Assembly: GCA_002469545.1 (NCBI GenBank)
Contig: DKMK01000109.1
Location: 1 to 11,343, forward strand
From: Rhodobacterales bacterium UBA7416
GTDB taxonomy: Bacteria > Pseudomonadota > Alphaproteobacteria > Rhodobacterales > Rhodobacteraceae
Length of the DNA stretch: 11,343 bases
Direction of reading: 5' to 3'
Shown in pieces: positions 1 to 6,319 of this stretch; position 1 is the first letter of the stretch; each line of letters starts with the position of its first letter. Both the position numbers and the translations under genes were made by a program. The notes below the pieces were generated by a model. That model did no database searches. It saw only the letters and a program-made list of their open reading frames with translations, and had not been told where the DNA came from.

Positions 1-35
1 CTTAGAGTAAAGATCATTAACAGTTAGACCAGTTT

Positions 36-79
36 ATTGTTTCGATCTGGATATCTTCGTAAATCCAGATCGAAACAAT
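36..79. repeat. Perfect 17-bp inverted repeat downstream of the kpsM-like gene
   Basis: The left arm ATTGTTTCGATCTGGAT (36-52) is the exact reverse complement of the right arm ATCCAGATCGAAACAAT (63-79), with a 10-nt loop at 53-62. It begins about 50 bp beyond the stop of the minus-strand permease gene, so the transcript would fold into a long stem there. There is no clear U-tract on either strand after the stem (AAAC on the minus side, GTTAAAAG on the plus side). It is therefore not a textbook intrinsic terminator. It could be an mRNA 3'-end hairpin, a weak bidirectional terminator, or a protein-binding palindrome. The rest of 1-126 shows nothing recognisable. Confidence 0.8.
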
Positions 80-126
80 GTTAAAAGTATGCAAACCATT
101 TCTTTACTATGACTTTTAATTCCACA

Positions 127-924
127 TCACAGTTCTAATAGATTTCGGTTATGGCGCTTTAGGAAAAATAATCCCAAGACCGCCAGCCCGAGCGAAAGAA
201 AATATACATACATGTGCGAAATATATACGCCGTCATAGTACGGATAAAAACCTTTGCGCATTTCACTAACGATATGAACTAAAGGATTATAAAGTAGCAG
301 CGTTCTGAATGGATCGGGAACCGATTCAACCGTAAAGAATATACACGATAAGATGAACATAGGTCGTGTAAGTATCGACCAAACTTGCTTCCAACCTGGC
401 GATATTTCGAACAAAAAGCAATTGAATGTTCCTATTCCAAAGCCAATTGCTGCGCTCATGCTGAAAGCTGAATATATATACTCTATCTGAATTTCGCTGC
501 GCGTATCCTCTAACACAAGAATGCCGCAAATAATTACGGAAAACACTACTATATGCGTGAAGACCGTAAGGAAAAGGCGCGCAAAGATAGAGTCTAGATA
601 GGTAACTCTAGGGTAAAAAAGCAGAGGTTTATTGAATCTAATTGATAGCGCAATATTCGATGTAACTGCGAGGTAAAACATGAAAGGCAGGTAGCCCGTC
701 GCGTAAAACAATGAAAAACTATTACCCAGTGCAGGGCTTTGAAAAGCTGCTGAAAAAACAACCGATAAAAGTGTGATCGCGCCAATCGGCTCTAAGAATG
801 CCCACAAATAGCCAGCAACCGATCGACCATAAGTCGTATTTATTTCACGTATCATAAGAGCAAAAATCACCCTCAGGTTTAAAAACCCATGAGGGCGCAT
901 CATTCGCTTGCTTTTTGTCAACAC
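127..924 (-). CDS. kpsM: KpsM/Wzm-like polysaccharide ABC transporter permease
   Basis: This is an inner-membrane permease of the ABC-2 type that would pair with the KpsT-like ATPase to export capsule-type polysaccharide. The protein is about 265 aa, close to the roughly 258 aa of E. coli KpsM. An amphipathic N-terminus has the pattern IREINTTYGRS (about residues 25-35), followed by GYLWAFLEP (38-46). About six hydrophobic segments lie near 38-60, 72-92, 113-138, 150-172, 185-200 and 237-255. The motif YNPLVHIVSEMRKG (212-225) matches the conserved KpsM motif WNPLVH. The start is chosen as GTG at 924 because a strong AGGAG lies 5 nt upstream. ATG at 903 (258 aa) and ATG at 978 (283 aa, preceded by AGGGA) are alternatives. 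The open frame extends to 1143 but would overlap the divergent gene. Unusually, it is transcribed away from its ATPase partner rather than in a kpsMT pair. Confidence 0.88.
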   Translation of the reverse strand: MLTKSKRMMRPHGFLNLRVIFALMIREINTTYGRSVAGYLWAFLEPIGAITLLSVVFSAAFQSPALGNSFSLFYATGYLPFMFYLAVTSNIALSIRFNKPLLFYPRVTYLDSIFARLFLTVFTHIVVFSVIICGILVLEDTRSEIQIEYIYSAFSMSAAIGFGIGTFNCFLFEISPGWKQVWSILTRPMFILSCIFFTVESVPDPFRTLLLYNPLVHIVSEMRKGFYPYYDGVYISHMYVYFLSLGLAVLGLFFLKRHNRNLLEL

Positions 925-929
925 AGAAA

Positions 930-934
930 CTCCT
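930..934 (-). promoter_or_regulatory. Ribosome binding site deciding the kpsM-like start
   Basis: AGGAG on the minus strand (plus strand CTCCT) sits 5 nt before the GTG at 924. It is the best Shine-Dalgarno match among the candidate starts and favours a 265-aa product. The ATG at 978 also has AGGGA, but only about 4 nt away. The ATG at 903 has no clear site. Confidence 0.5.
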
Positions 935-1006
935 ATGAATTCTATTCTAGGATACAACTTTTTTCTTTTTATGCCCATACTTCCCTGATAGTAAAGTAAA
1001 AGAAAC

Positions 1007-1021
1007 AGCGTGTTACACGCT
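1007..1021. promoter_or_regulatory. 15-bp palindrome between divergent kpsM-like and kpsE-like genes (possible operator)
   Basis: AGCGTGTTACACGCT has perfect 7-bp arms around a single central T (1014). It lies in the only non-coding stretch between the divergent genes (about 925-1033) and directly abuts the AAAGG ribosome binding site (1022-1026) of the kpsE-like gene. A regulator bound here could act on both promoters. In RNA it would form a small hairpin next to the ribosome site. Neither role is proven. No convincing sigma-70 promoter was identified on either strand in this gap. Confidence 0.5.
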
Positions 1022-1033
1022 AAAGGTCTTGTG

Positions 1034-2173
1034 ATGAACCAGCAAACCAATCCTAAAGAGCCATCTCCAACAAAAATGCGCACGCGGCATTCTCTGATTT
1101 TTCTTAGCTTTGTTCTGATAGTTTTAATACCCTCGATAACCATAACCGGTTATTTGTTTATGGTCGCAAAAAATCAATTCAATTCAACCCTGTCTTTCAC
1201 AGTAAGATCAGAAGAATTCGAGTCTCCGTTGGATATCTTAGGTGGGTTAGGAAAATCTACAACCAGCACTTCGATGGCAGGTGACATATTATTTGAGTTC
1301 GTGCAAAGCCAGAAAATGGTTAGCGTCGTAGACAAGAAAATTGATTTGATTTCTCTCTTTTCTAAAGCGCAGGGCGACCCATACTATAACTTTGAGAAAA
1401 CAGGTTACATCGAAGATCTTAGAGATTATTGGCTAAGTATGATCTCTATTGCTTTCGATGCTGGTACGGGGCTTACAGAAATCAATACGCGTGCATTTAC
1501 GCCAGAAGACGCACAGAAAATCTCCAAAACTATTCTTTCTGAAAGTACCGATCTGATAAATAGATTGAATATTGTTGCACGCAATGATGCAACGGAGCAC
1601 GCGAAATCTAATTTGGCCAAAGCCGTAGAACAATTGAAGTCGGCGCGCACGAACTTGTCTCATTTCAGGGCTAGAACCCAAATCATTGACCCAAGGGCAA
1701 ATCTTCAGGGCCAAATGGGAATCGTAAATCAACTGGAAACACAATTGGCAAGCTCTATGATTGAACTTGACCTGATACTAAGCTCAAATAAATATAATGA
1801 GCAGCGCCTTAATCAAGCGGAGTTACGGGTTCAAACAATTCAAAATAGGATCAAAGCCGAGCGCACGCGACTGGCTGGTGATGACGGTGAAGGACAAGGG
1901 ACACTTTCGATTCTTGTCGGTGATTTTGAGCGATTAGAAGTCGAGCGCTCTTTTGCTGAAGAGAAGTACCTTGGCGCCTTAACGGCGTATGATATAGCCT
2001 TGGAAAAAGCACAGCGACAAAGCCTTTACCTTGCCGCTCACATCGAACCTACACTCGCCCAAAAGTCTTTGTATCCTGAGCGCCTGAAAAATAGCTTTAT
2101 TATGTTTACGTTGCTTTTCTTATTTTGGGCCTTGCTGATACTTATCTTTTATTCCCTTCGCGATCGCCGTTAA
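1034..2173 (+). CDS. kpsE: KpsE-like capsule polysaccharide export inner-membrane protein (PCP-3 class)
   Basis: This is a polysaccharide co-polymerase of the KpsE/BexC/CtrB type. It is anchored in the inner membrane and spans the periplasm to connect the ABC exporter to the outer-membrane channel. The 379-aa length matches E. coli KpsE (about 382). One membrane segment lies near residues 19-44 (LIFLSFVLIVLIPSITITGY) and another near 353-373. Between them is a mostly helical, charged region likely to form coiled coil (about 185-330). The pre-TM2 stretch IEPTLAQKSLYPERLKN (337-353) is the proline-bearing signature of this family. ATG 1034 is chosen over the in-frame GTG at 1010 because AAAGG lies 7 nt upstream and the 1010 start falls inside the palindrome. 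The KpsT-like gene follows 2 bp after the stop, so the two are almost certainly co-transcribed. Confidence 0.87.
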   Translation: MNQQTNPKEPSPTKMRTRHSLIFLSFVLIVLIPSITITGYLFMVAKNQFNSTLSFTVRSEEFESPLDILGGLGKSTTSTSMAGDILFEFVQSQKMVSVVDKKIDLISLFSKAQGDPYYNFEKTGYIEDLRDYWLSMISIAFDAGTGLTEINTRAFTPEDAQKISKTILSESTDLINRLNIVARNDATEHAKSNLAKAVEQLKSARTNLSHFRARTQIIDPRANLQGQMGIVNQLETQLASSMIELDLILSSNKYNEQRLNQAELRVQTIQNRIKAERTRLAGDDGEGQGTLSILVGDFERLEVERSFAEEKYLGALTAYDIALEKAQRQSLYLAAHIEPTLAQKSLYPERLKNSFIMFTLLFLFWALLILIFYSLRDRR

Positions 2174-2175
2174 CG

Positions 2176-2853
2176 ATGATTTCTTTACGTAATTTATCGA
2201 AAAGTTTTTCTACAAAAACTGGACGAAAATGGGTCGTCAAAAATATCGACTTTGATTTTCCTGATACAGGTTGTGTCGCGTTGTTGGGCAGGAACGGCGT
2301 TGGGAAGTCTACGTTGCTTGGAATGATAGCAGGTAGCATTCAATATGATGAGGGTGAAATCATTCGCTCGGGTTCCGTTTCGTGGCCCATCGGGTTTGCT
2401 GGAAGCTTCCACCCCCAACTTACTGGCGTTGAAAATGTTCGCTTTATTGCCAGAATATATGGAATCGATAGCGATGAACTGGTTGAGTACACACGCGATT
2501 TTGCAGAGCTTGACCAGTTTTTTGATATGCCTTTACGAACCTATTCTTCAGGAATGCGTTCACGACTGGCCTTTGGAGTATCTATGGGGGTTCCCTTCGA
2601 CACATACCTGATAGATGAAGTAACATCCGTTGGGGACTCGAACTTTAAACATAAATGTGATGTTGTATTAAAAGAGAAGCTAAAGCACTCATCCGCGATT
2701 TTAGTTTCCCACTCTTTGCCCACAGTTCGAAAGCTTTGCACATCGGGAATTTTATTGAATAACGGTCAGCTTCGGCATTTCGAAAATATTGATCAGGCCA
2801 TCAATCAGCACAACAAACTTACCCTAGGAAATAAACCTGCGAAGCAACAATAG
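2176..2853 (+). CDS. kpsT: KpsT/Wzt-like polysaccharide ABC transporter ATP-binding protein
   Basis: This cytoplasmic ATPase energises capsule-type polysaccharide export with the KpsM-like permease. It is 225 aa (E. coli KpsT is about 219) and has no C-terminal carbohydrate-binding domain of the O-antigen Wzt type. Visible motifs are Walker A GRNGVGKST (38-46), ABC signature YSSGMRSRLAF (123-133), Walker B YLIDEV (144-149) followed by TSVGD as in KpsT proteins, and the switch histidine in LVSHS (176-180). All catalytic residues appear intact. ATG 2176 gives a start 2 bp after the kpsE-like stop. The frame stays open upstream, but that would overlap the neighbour and add residues unlike the family. 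The 3' end faces the sulfotransferase gene across 23 bp. Confidence 0.93.
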   Translation: MISLRNLSKSFSTKTGRKWVVKNIDFDFPDTGCVALLGRNGVGKSTLLGMIAGSIQYDEGEIIRSGSVSWPIGFAGSFHPQLTGVENVRFIARIYGIDSDELVEYTRDFAELDQFFDMPLRTYSSGMRSRLAFGVSMGVPFDTYLIDEVTSVGDSNFKHKCDVVLKEKLKHSSAILVSHSLPTVRKLCTSGILLNNGQLRHFENIDQAINQHNKLTLGNKPAKQQ

Positions 2854-2876
2854 TGCTATGCGGGGCTTGCCTCTTG

Positions 2877-3845
2877 TTAGTAGTGCTCACGTAATAACTT
2901 GATCCAAAAAGATTGGTTAACCTCTGATCTGAATGCTGAATCAGTAACTTTCTTTATACTAGGTAAATTAAATTCTGGTTGCTGACGGCGAATTCGCTTT
3001 ACGAACTTTTCATTTGCTGGGTTAAACTGGGCAGCCATTTTCTCAATTTCTATTTCTGTAAACAGCGATCGCGGTTTATGAGATGGTAGGTGAGAGGAAA
3101 GCGCACGTTCGATCATAACAATGATCCTTGGCTGAATGGGTTTTGGAGCATTTATAATATTATAAATCCATACGGATAAAGGCTCACCTGACACATTGAC
3201 TGGCTTCTCTATTTCTTGAATAGCGTCGCGGTCACCTTCATATCCAATAACCTCTAGAAATGTATTCAGAACACCCGAAGATCGAGTAATCTGATCAAAG
3301 GATAAAAATTTGATTTCTTCGGGTTTAAATCCCGTTAAGAAATGCTCGTACAATCGATCATAGTCAAGAAGCAACCCATCCGCCAGATTGGTTTGATGAG
3401 CATTGGCAAGCCAATTCATCAAAGACGCCGGTGTGCGTCGTTTTGAAATTTCCAGGTAAATCGACTGTAAAAACTTCATTTGATCCTTCAACGTGCAGAC
3501 AATTTCAACTGAATCAAATGCAGACACTCGTTTTCGCAATTCCCGCATGTCTACATGTGTCGGGCTGAAACGAGAGAACTCTTCACTACTTAAAACAACA
3601 GTTTTATCAGTGTTGGCATAGCTATCAATTAGCTTGTTCCACACTTTTTCATAGCCACCTTCTAGAGAATACGCAGGGGCCATTTCCACCCACTCAGTTA
3701 CCAAACTGTGATGGCCCGCAAATTTTCCCACTTTTGGGAAAATAATGTTATTTTGCGCGAGAACATATGCATTCAGTGCCAATGTATCTTGAATGAAGGT
3801 TGTTGCGGTTTTGTGAGTACCCACATGAATTATAAGCTTAGACAT
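2877..3845 (-). CDS. PAPS-dependent sulfotransferase-like protein, putative polysaccharide sulfotransferase
   Basis: This 322-aa protein has no signal peptide, so it is probably cytoplasmic. The N-terminal HVGTHKTATTFIQ (residues 7-19) fits the 5'-phosphosulfate-binding loop of sulfotransferases (H-x-G-x-x-K-T-[GA]-T-[ST]). LSSEEFS (85-91) fits the region that contacts the 3'-phosphate. IVCTLKDQMKFLQSIYLE (115-132) corresponds to the usual R-x-Q-x-x-x-x-S-x-Y segment, here with K-D-Q replacing the common R-R-Q. The family transfers sulfate from PAPS to hydroxyl or amino groups. The acceptor is not evident, but the capsule-export context suggests the exported glycan. It lies 99 bp downstream of the RgpF-WbsX gene on the same strand. 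The ATG at 3845 has only a weak GGAA site upstream. No terminator is visible between it and the convergent kpsT-like gene. Confidence 0.8.
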   Translation of the reverse strand: MSKLIIHVGTHKTATTFIQDTLALNAYVLAQNNIIFPKVGKFAGHHSLVTEWVEMAPAYSLEGGYEKVWNKLIDSYANTDKTVVLSSEEFSRFSPTHVDMRELRKRVSAFDSVEIVCTLKDQMKFLQSIYLEISKRRTPASLMNWLANAHQTNLADGLLLDYDRLYEHFLTGFKPEEIKFLSFDQITRSSGVLNTFLEVIGYEGDRDAIQEIEKPVNVSGEPLSVWIYNIINAPKPIQPRIIVMIERALSSHLPSHKPRSLFTEIEIEKMAAQFNPANEKFVKRIRRQQPEFNLPSIKKVTDSAFRSEVNQSFWIKLLREHY

Positions 3846-3944
3846 TACTAAATTTCATTCCAAATATGTTCCCAACTATAAAATCGAGATTTCAAGTGTT
3901 TTTGTGTACTAAGCAAGCGCTTACGTTTAACAGATTTTCAGGTT

Positions 3945-6152
3945 TCAATAAAGCCTGTCCTTCAACACGCGTAAATAGGCATCGCCATACTGATCGCTAG
4001 GCTCAAGAACGGCTTTCTCTGCCCACTCATTCCACGCATTAATAAAAATTTCATTACCATAAGAATTTGGCACTCTATTTTCGATCATTGTACCCAACCA
4101 GTTTTGGAACTGTGCGGGGCCCGCGCCATAGGCAATGTGAGCATTTAAATTTCGCCGCGCAGTATTATCCCAAGACGGCATAATTCCAGCAATTGTATTT
4201 TTTGGAAGTTTCGCTAGGTAATCCATAGATTGGCTGTTTTTTTGCAAACTGGCGTAATCATAAATCAAACCTTTAAATCCCGACACGACGCTGGCGCTCA
4301 TACAGTTTCCCGCAGGCCCGCCAAACAAATAATCTTTACTTTCCACCATGCCATGCGGCGGCATTTCTACCCAGAAATCAAATATGTCGGGATCAAACTC
4401 GTTCTCTCCTTTTTGGTGGAATAAGACTGCTCCCAACTCTACTTCGCCAACATTTAGCTCGCGCCATGCTTCGCGCAACCTAGAAACATTCTGCACAGGA
4501 TCAGGCATATCATCAGCGCGATAGATCACAAAACGGGGGCGTTTTCCATCTGGTCGTTGGTAGCGGGCATCCTTCATATACCGAGCGGTATCTTGTGCAA
4601 GCGCAGTCTCGAAGCCATCTTCATACGTTTGATCCAAAAGAACAGTTCCCGTCAAACCATCCCAATTTCGCCTCCAACTTTCGTTGGCCCAGCATAAGTA
4701 GAACGAGAACGGGATCGACGTATCATCAAGTAAATTATTGATCGGTTCTTCCAAAATTCTCTGACCCGAAAACCAGTAATGATAAACACAAAATGCATCA
4801 ATTCCTGCTTGTTGAGCCAATTCATATTGCTTACCTAAAGTTTTTGGCAATCGCAGATCATAGTAGCCAAGGTCAGTTGGTAACTGTGGCTGATTGTGGT
4901 TCATAAAATTTGGACCAGCCTTTACGGTCGTTCTCCATTCCGTAAACCCCGCACCCCACCAAGCATCGTTTTCCGCCGTCGGGTGAAACTGTGGAAGATA
5001 GAAAGCAGATACAAATTTCGGCGGCATGTGGCCTGAAGAGCCATCATGCGCATCCTGGATCGTGCTTGTTTGTTCAATAGAAAGTCCAGCCGCCGCTGAA
5101 AGATAACCCAATGCCCTTTCGAAGGCATGTGCTAAAGTCCCATCAACCTGACCCTTTTCTTCAGGGAAATCCCTTTGCGTTAGCTTCATTCCTTGAATCA
5201 TAGAAATTACTGTTGGTTTGAGCCAATAGATCGAGCCAGCCGGAAACGACAACTTCGAGAAGTCACATGGGACTTCGACACGATGCAACAACTCTTGCGT
5301 CCGGCCTTTATTAGGTCCCCACCACTTCTCATCCACAAAGTGTTGGCCGTCTGCCACCAAGATGCCAACATCTTTGTTATTTAGGAACGAGTCCAAAATG
5401 CGACGGCTGCCTTTACCTGGCAAAACGCCGTCAATCAAATGCTTGCGCCAAGCGTCACCGTCCTGTCGATGCGGTGATTTTTTCGTGTGAATTTTACAAA
5501 TAGCTTTGTAAGGAGAAAATAATCCAGCATTAACAAGGTGAATAAATGGGAATATATCTCGCCCAATATTTGGCATTGAATTAACGAATGCGGTTGGGAA
5601 AATCTTTTTAATTTCGCCGATCAATTCCGATGGGCTGTCACCAGTTGCCGTTATTGTAACATAAAGATCGAATTCAAACTCAAGTTGCGCTAACCTTTCA
5701 CGAAATTCTGGCCAAAGCTCTTCGTAATATATGTGGGCATGAACTGCGACATCCGCCAACTTTGCGTCGCTATCATCTTTTCTTAAAATGGGGGCAGAAA
5801 TGCTATGGATAACATCTGCAGAGATCAGTGCTTTGGACAACCTATCTTCATACTGGCCAAAATCAATATAATGCTCGAATGCCCGTACGGAAAATTGGTC
5901 TAGATCATCATTCAAAGACAGATAATCAAACGGCGAGAACTTAGCTGAAGGCGGGCAATTGATTTTTTCACCAACGGAGACATAGTGTTGAATAGGAAAC
6001 ATCCGATAAAGCGGATGCATGTCGGGCTGTGTCTCTCGATAAAATGACTTATCAAACAATCCACTTTTTTGTATTTTCCGAATGTATCCGTAACTTGAGG
6101 GCGAAACGAATAAGAATTTTACTAACTTAAATATTTTTTCGATAGCGCTCAT
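3945..6152 (-). CDS. RgpF-WbsX two-domain polysaccharide biosynthesis protein
   Basis: This 735-aa protein has three visible parts. Residues about 29-105 hold two divergent copies of the FDxxYYLxxNPD...HYxxxGxxEGR unit often found at the start of large glycosyltransferases (FDKSFYRETQPD...HYVSVGE, then FSPFDYLSLNDDL...HYIDFGQYEDR). Residues about 135-365 resemble the rhamnan synthesis RgpF family, with VHAHIYYEELWPEF, NIGRDIFPF (195-203), KIHTKKSPH (220-228) and FPAGSIYWLKP. Residues about 380-735 match the WbsX/GH99-like family, with FYLPQFHPTAEND-WWGAGFTEW, CWANESWRRNWDG (487-499) and the C-terminal NAWNEWAE...LEP. Both families are linked to O-antigen or capsule assembly, but exact reactions are poorly defined. 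No signal peptide or clear membrane span is seen. The ATG at 6152 has only a weak upstream GAGA. The fusion has no frameshift. Confidence 0.85.
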   Translation of the reverse strand: MSAIEKIFKLVKFLFVSPSSYGYIRKIQKSGLFDKSFYRETQPDMHPLYRMFPIQHYVSVGEKINCPPSAKFSPFDYLSLNDDLDQFSVRAFEHYIDFGQYEDRLSKALISADVIHSISAPILRKDDSDAKLADVAVHAHIYYEELWPEFRERLAQLEFEFDLYVTITATGDSPSELIGEIKKIFPTAFVNSMPNIGRDIFPFIHLVNAGLFSPYKAICKIHTKKSPHRQDGDAWRKHLIDGVLPGKGSRRILDSFLNNKDVGILVADGQHFVDEKWWGPNKGRTQELLHRVEVPCDFSKLSFPAGSIYWLKPTVISMIQGMKLTQRDFPEEKGQVDGTLAHAFERALGYLSAAAGLSIEQTSTIQDAHDGSSGHMPPKFVSAFYLPQFHPTAENDAWWGAGFTEWRTTVKAGPNFMNHNQPQLPTDLGYYDLRLPKTLGKQYELAQQAGIDAFCVYHYWFSGQRILEEPINNLLDDTSIPFSFYLCWANESWRRNWDGLTGTVLLDQTYEDGFETALAQDTARYMKDARYQRPDGKRPRFVIYRADDMPDPVQNVSRLREAWRELNVGEVELGAVLFHQKGENEFDPDIFDFWVEMPPHGMVESKDYLFGGPAGNCMSASVVSGFKGLIYDYASLQKNSQSMDYLAKLPKNTIAGIMPSWDNTARRNLNAHIAYGAGPAQFQNWLGTMIENRVPNSYGNEIFINAWNEWAEKAVLEPSDQYGDAYLRVLKDRLY

Positions 6153-6205
6153 ATTAAACTAAGTCTCTATTTGTTCGAATTTTAGCGATAGCCGCAAAGC
6201 TTTCT

Positions 6206-6234
6206 GTTGATGGTAATCAATGATTACTATCAAC
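6206..6234. repeat. 13-bp inverted repeat upstream of the RgpF-WbsX gene
   Basis: GTTGATGGTAATC (6206-6218) pairs with GATTACTATCAAC (6222-6234) over 13 positions with one G-T mismatch and a 3-nt loop. It lies about 55 bp upstream of the ATG at 6152 within the 167-bp gap after the protease gene. No U-tract follows on the minus strand, so an operator or leader hairpin is as plausible as a terminator. Confidence 0.55.
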
Positions 6235-6262
6235 TCCTATTTAATAAGTCTTTAGTCAAATA

Positions 6263-6315
6263 CGAGGTAATATCAAGAATATTTAGATATGATAGATCTG
6301 CCAAGTATCACCTCG
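6263..6315 (-). terminator. Imperfect inverted repeat after the protease gene (possible terminator)
   Basis: CGAGGT (6263-6268) and ACCTCG (6310-6315) are perfect complements and continue inward with partial matches (AATATC against GTATC). The right arm begins 5 bp beyond the protease stop. On the minus strand the stem is followed by a short TATTTG rather than a strong T-run, so intrinsic termination is possible but weakly supported. Confidence 0.25.
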
Positions 6316-6319
6316 GACA

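Noticed and set aside
925..1143. N-terminal extension of the permease frame up to 1143
   Set aside because: The extra residues overlap the divergent kpsE-like gene, do not resemble KpsM N-termini, and a strong AGGAG supports the start at 924.
2160..2167. GCGATCGC octamer (also at 3065-3072), resembling the cyanobacterial HIP1 motif
   Set aside because: Two copies inside coding sequence are compatible with chance, and nothing else suggests a cyanobacterium.
2851..2887. 7-bp direct repeat TAGTGCT (2851-2857 and 2881-2887) as a possible insertion footprint
   Set aside because: It is short and involves a stop codon and coding end of normal genes, with no element between the copies.
3846..3944. 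Short TAAGC/GCTTA repeat in the gap before the sulfotransferase gene as a terminator
   Set aside because: The stem is only 5 bp and has no T-run on the transcribed strand. No clear promoter was seen in this 99-bp gap either.
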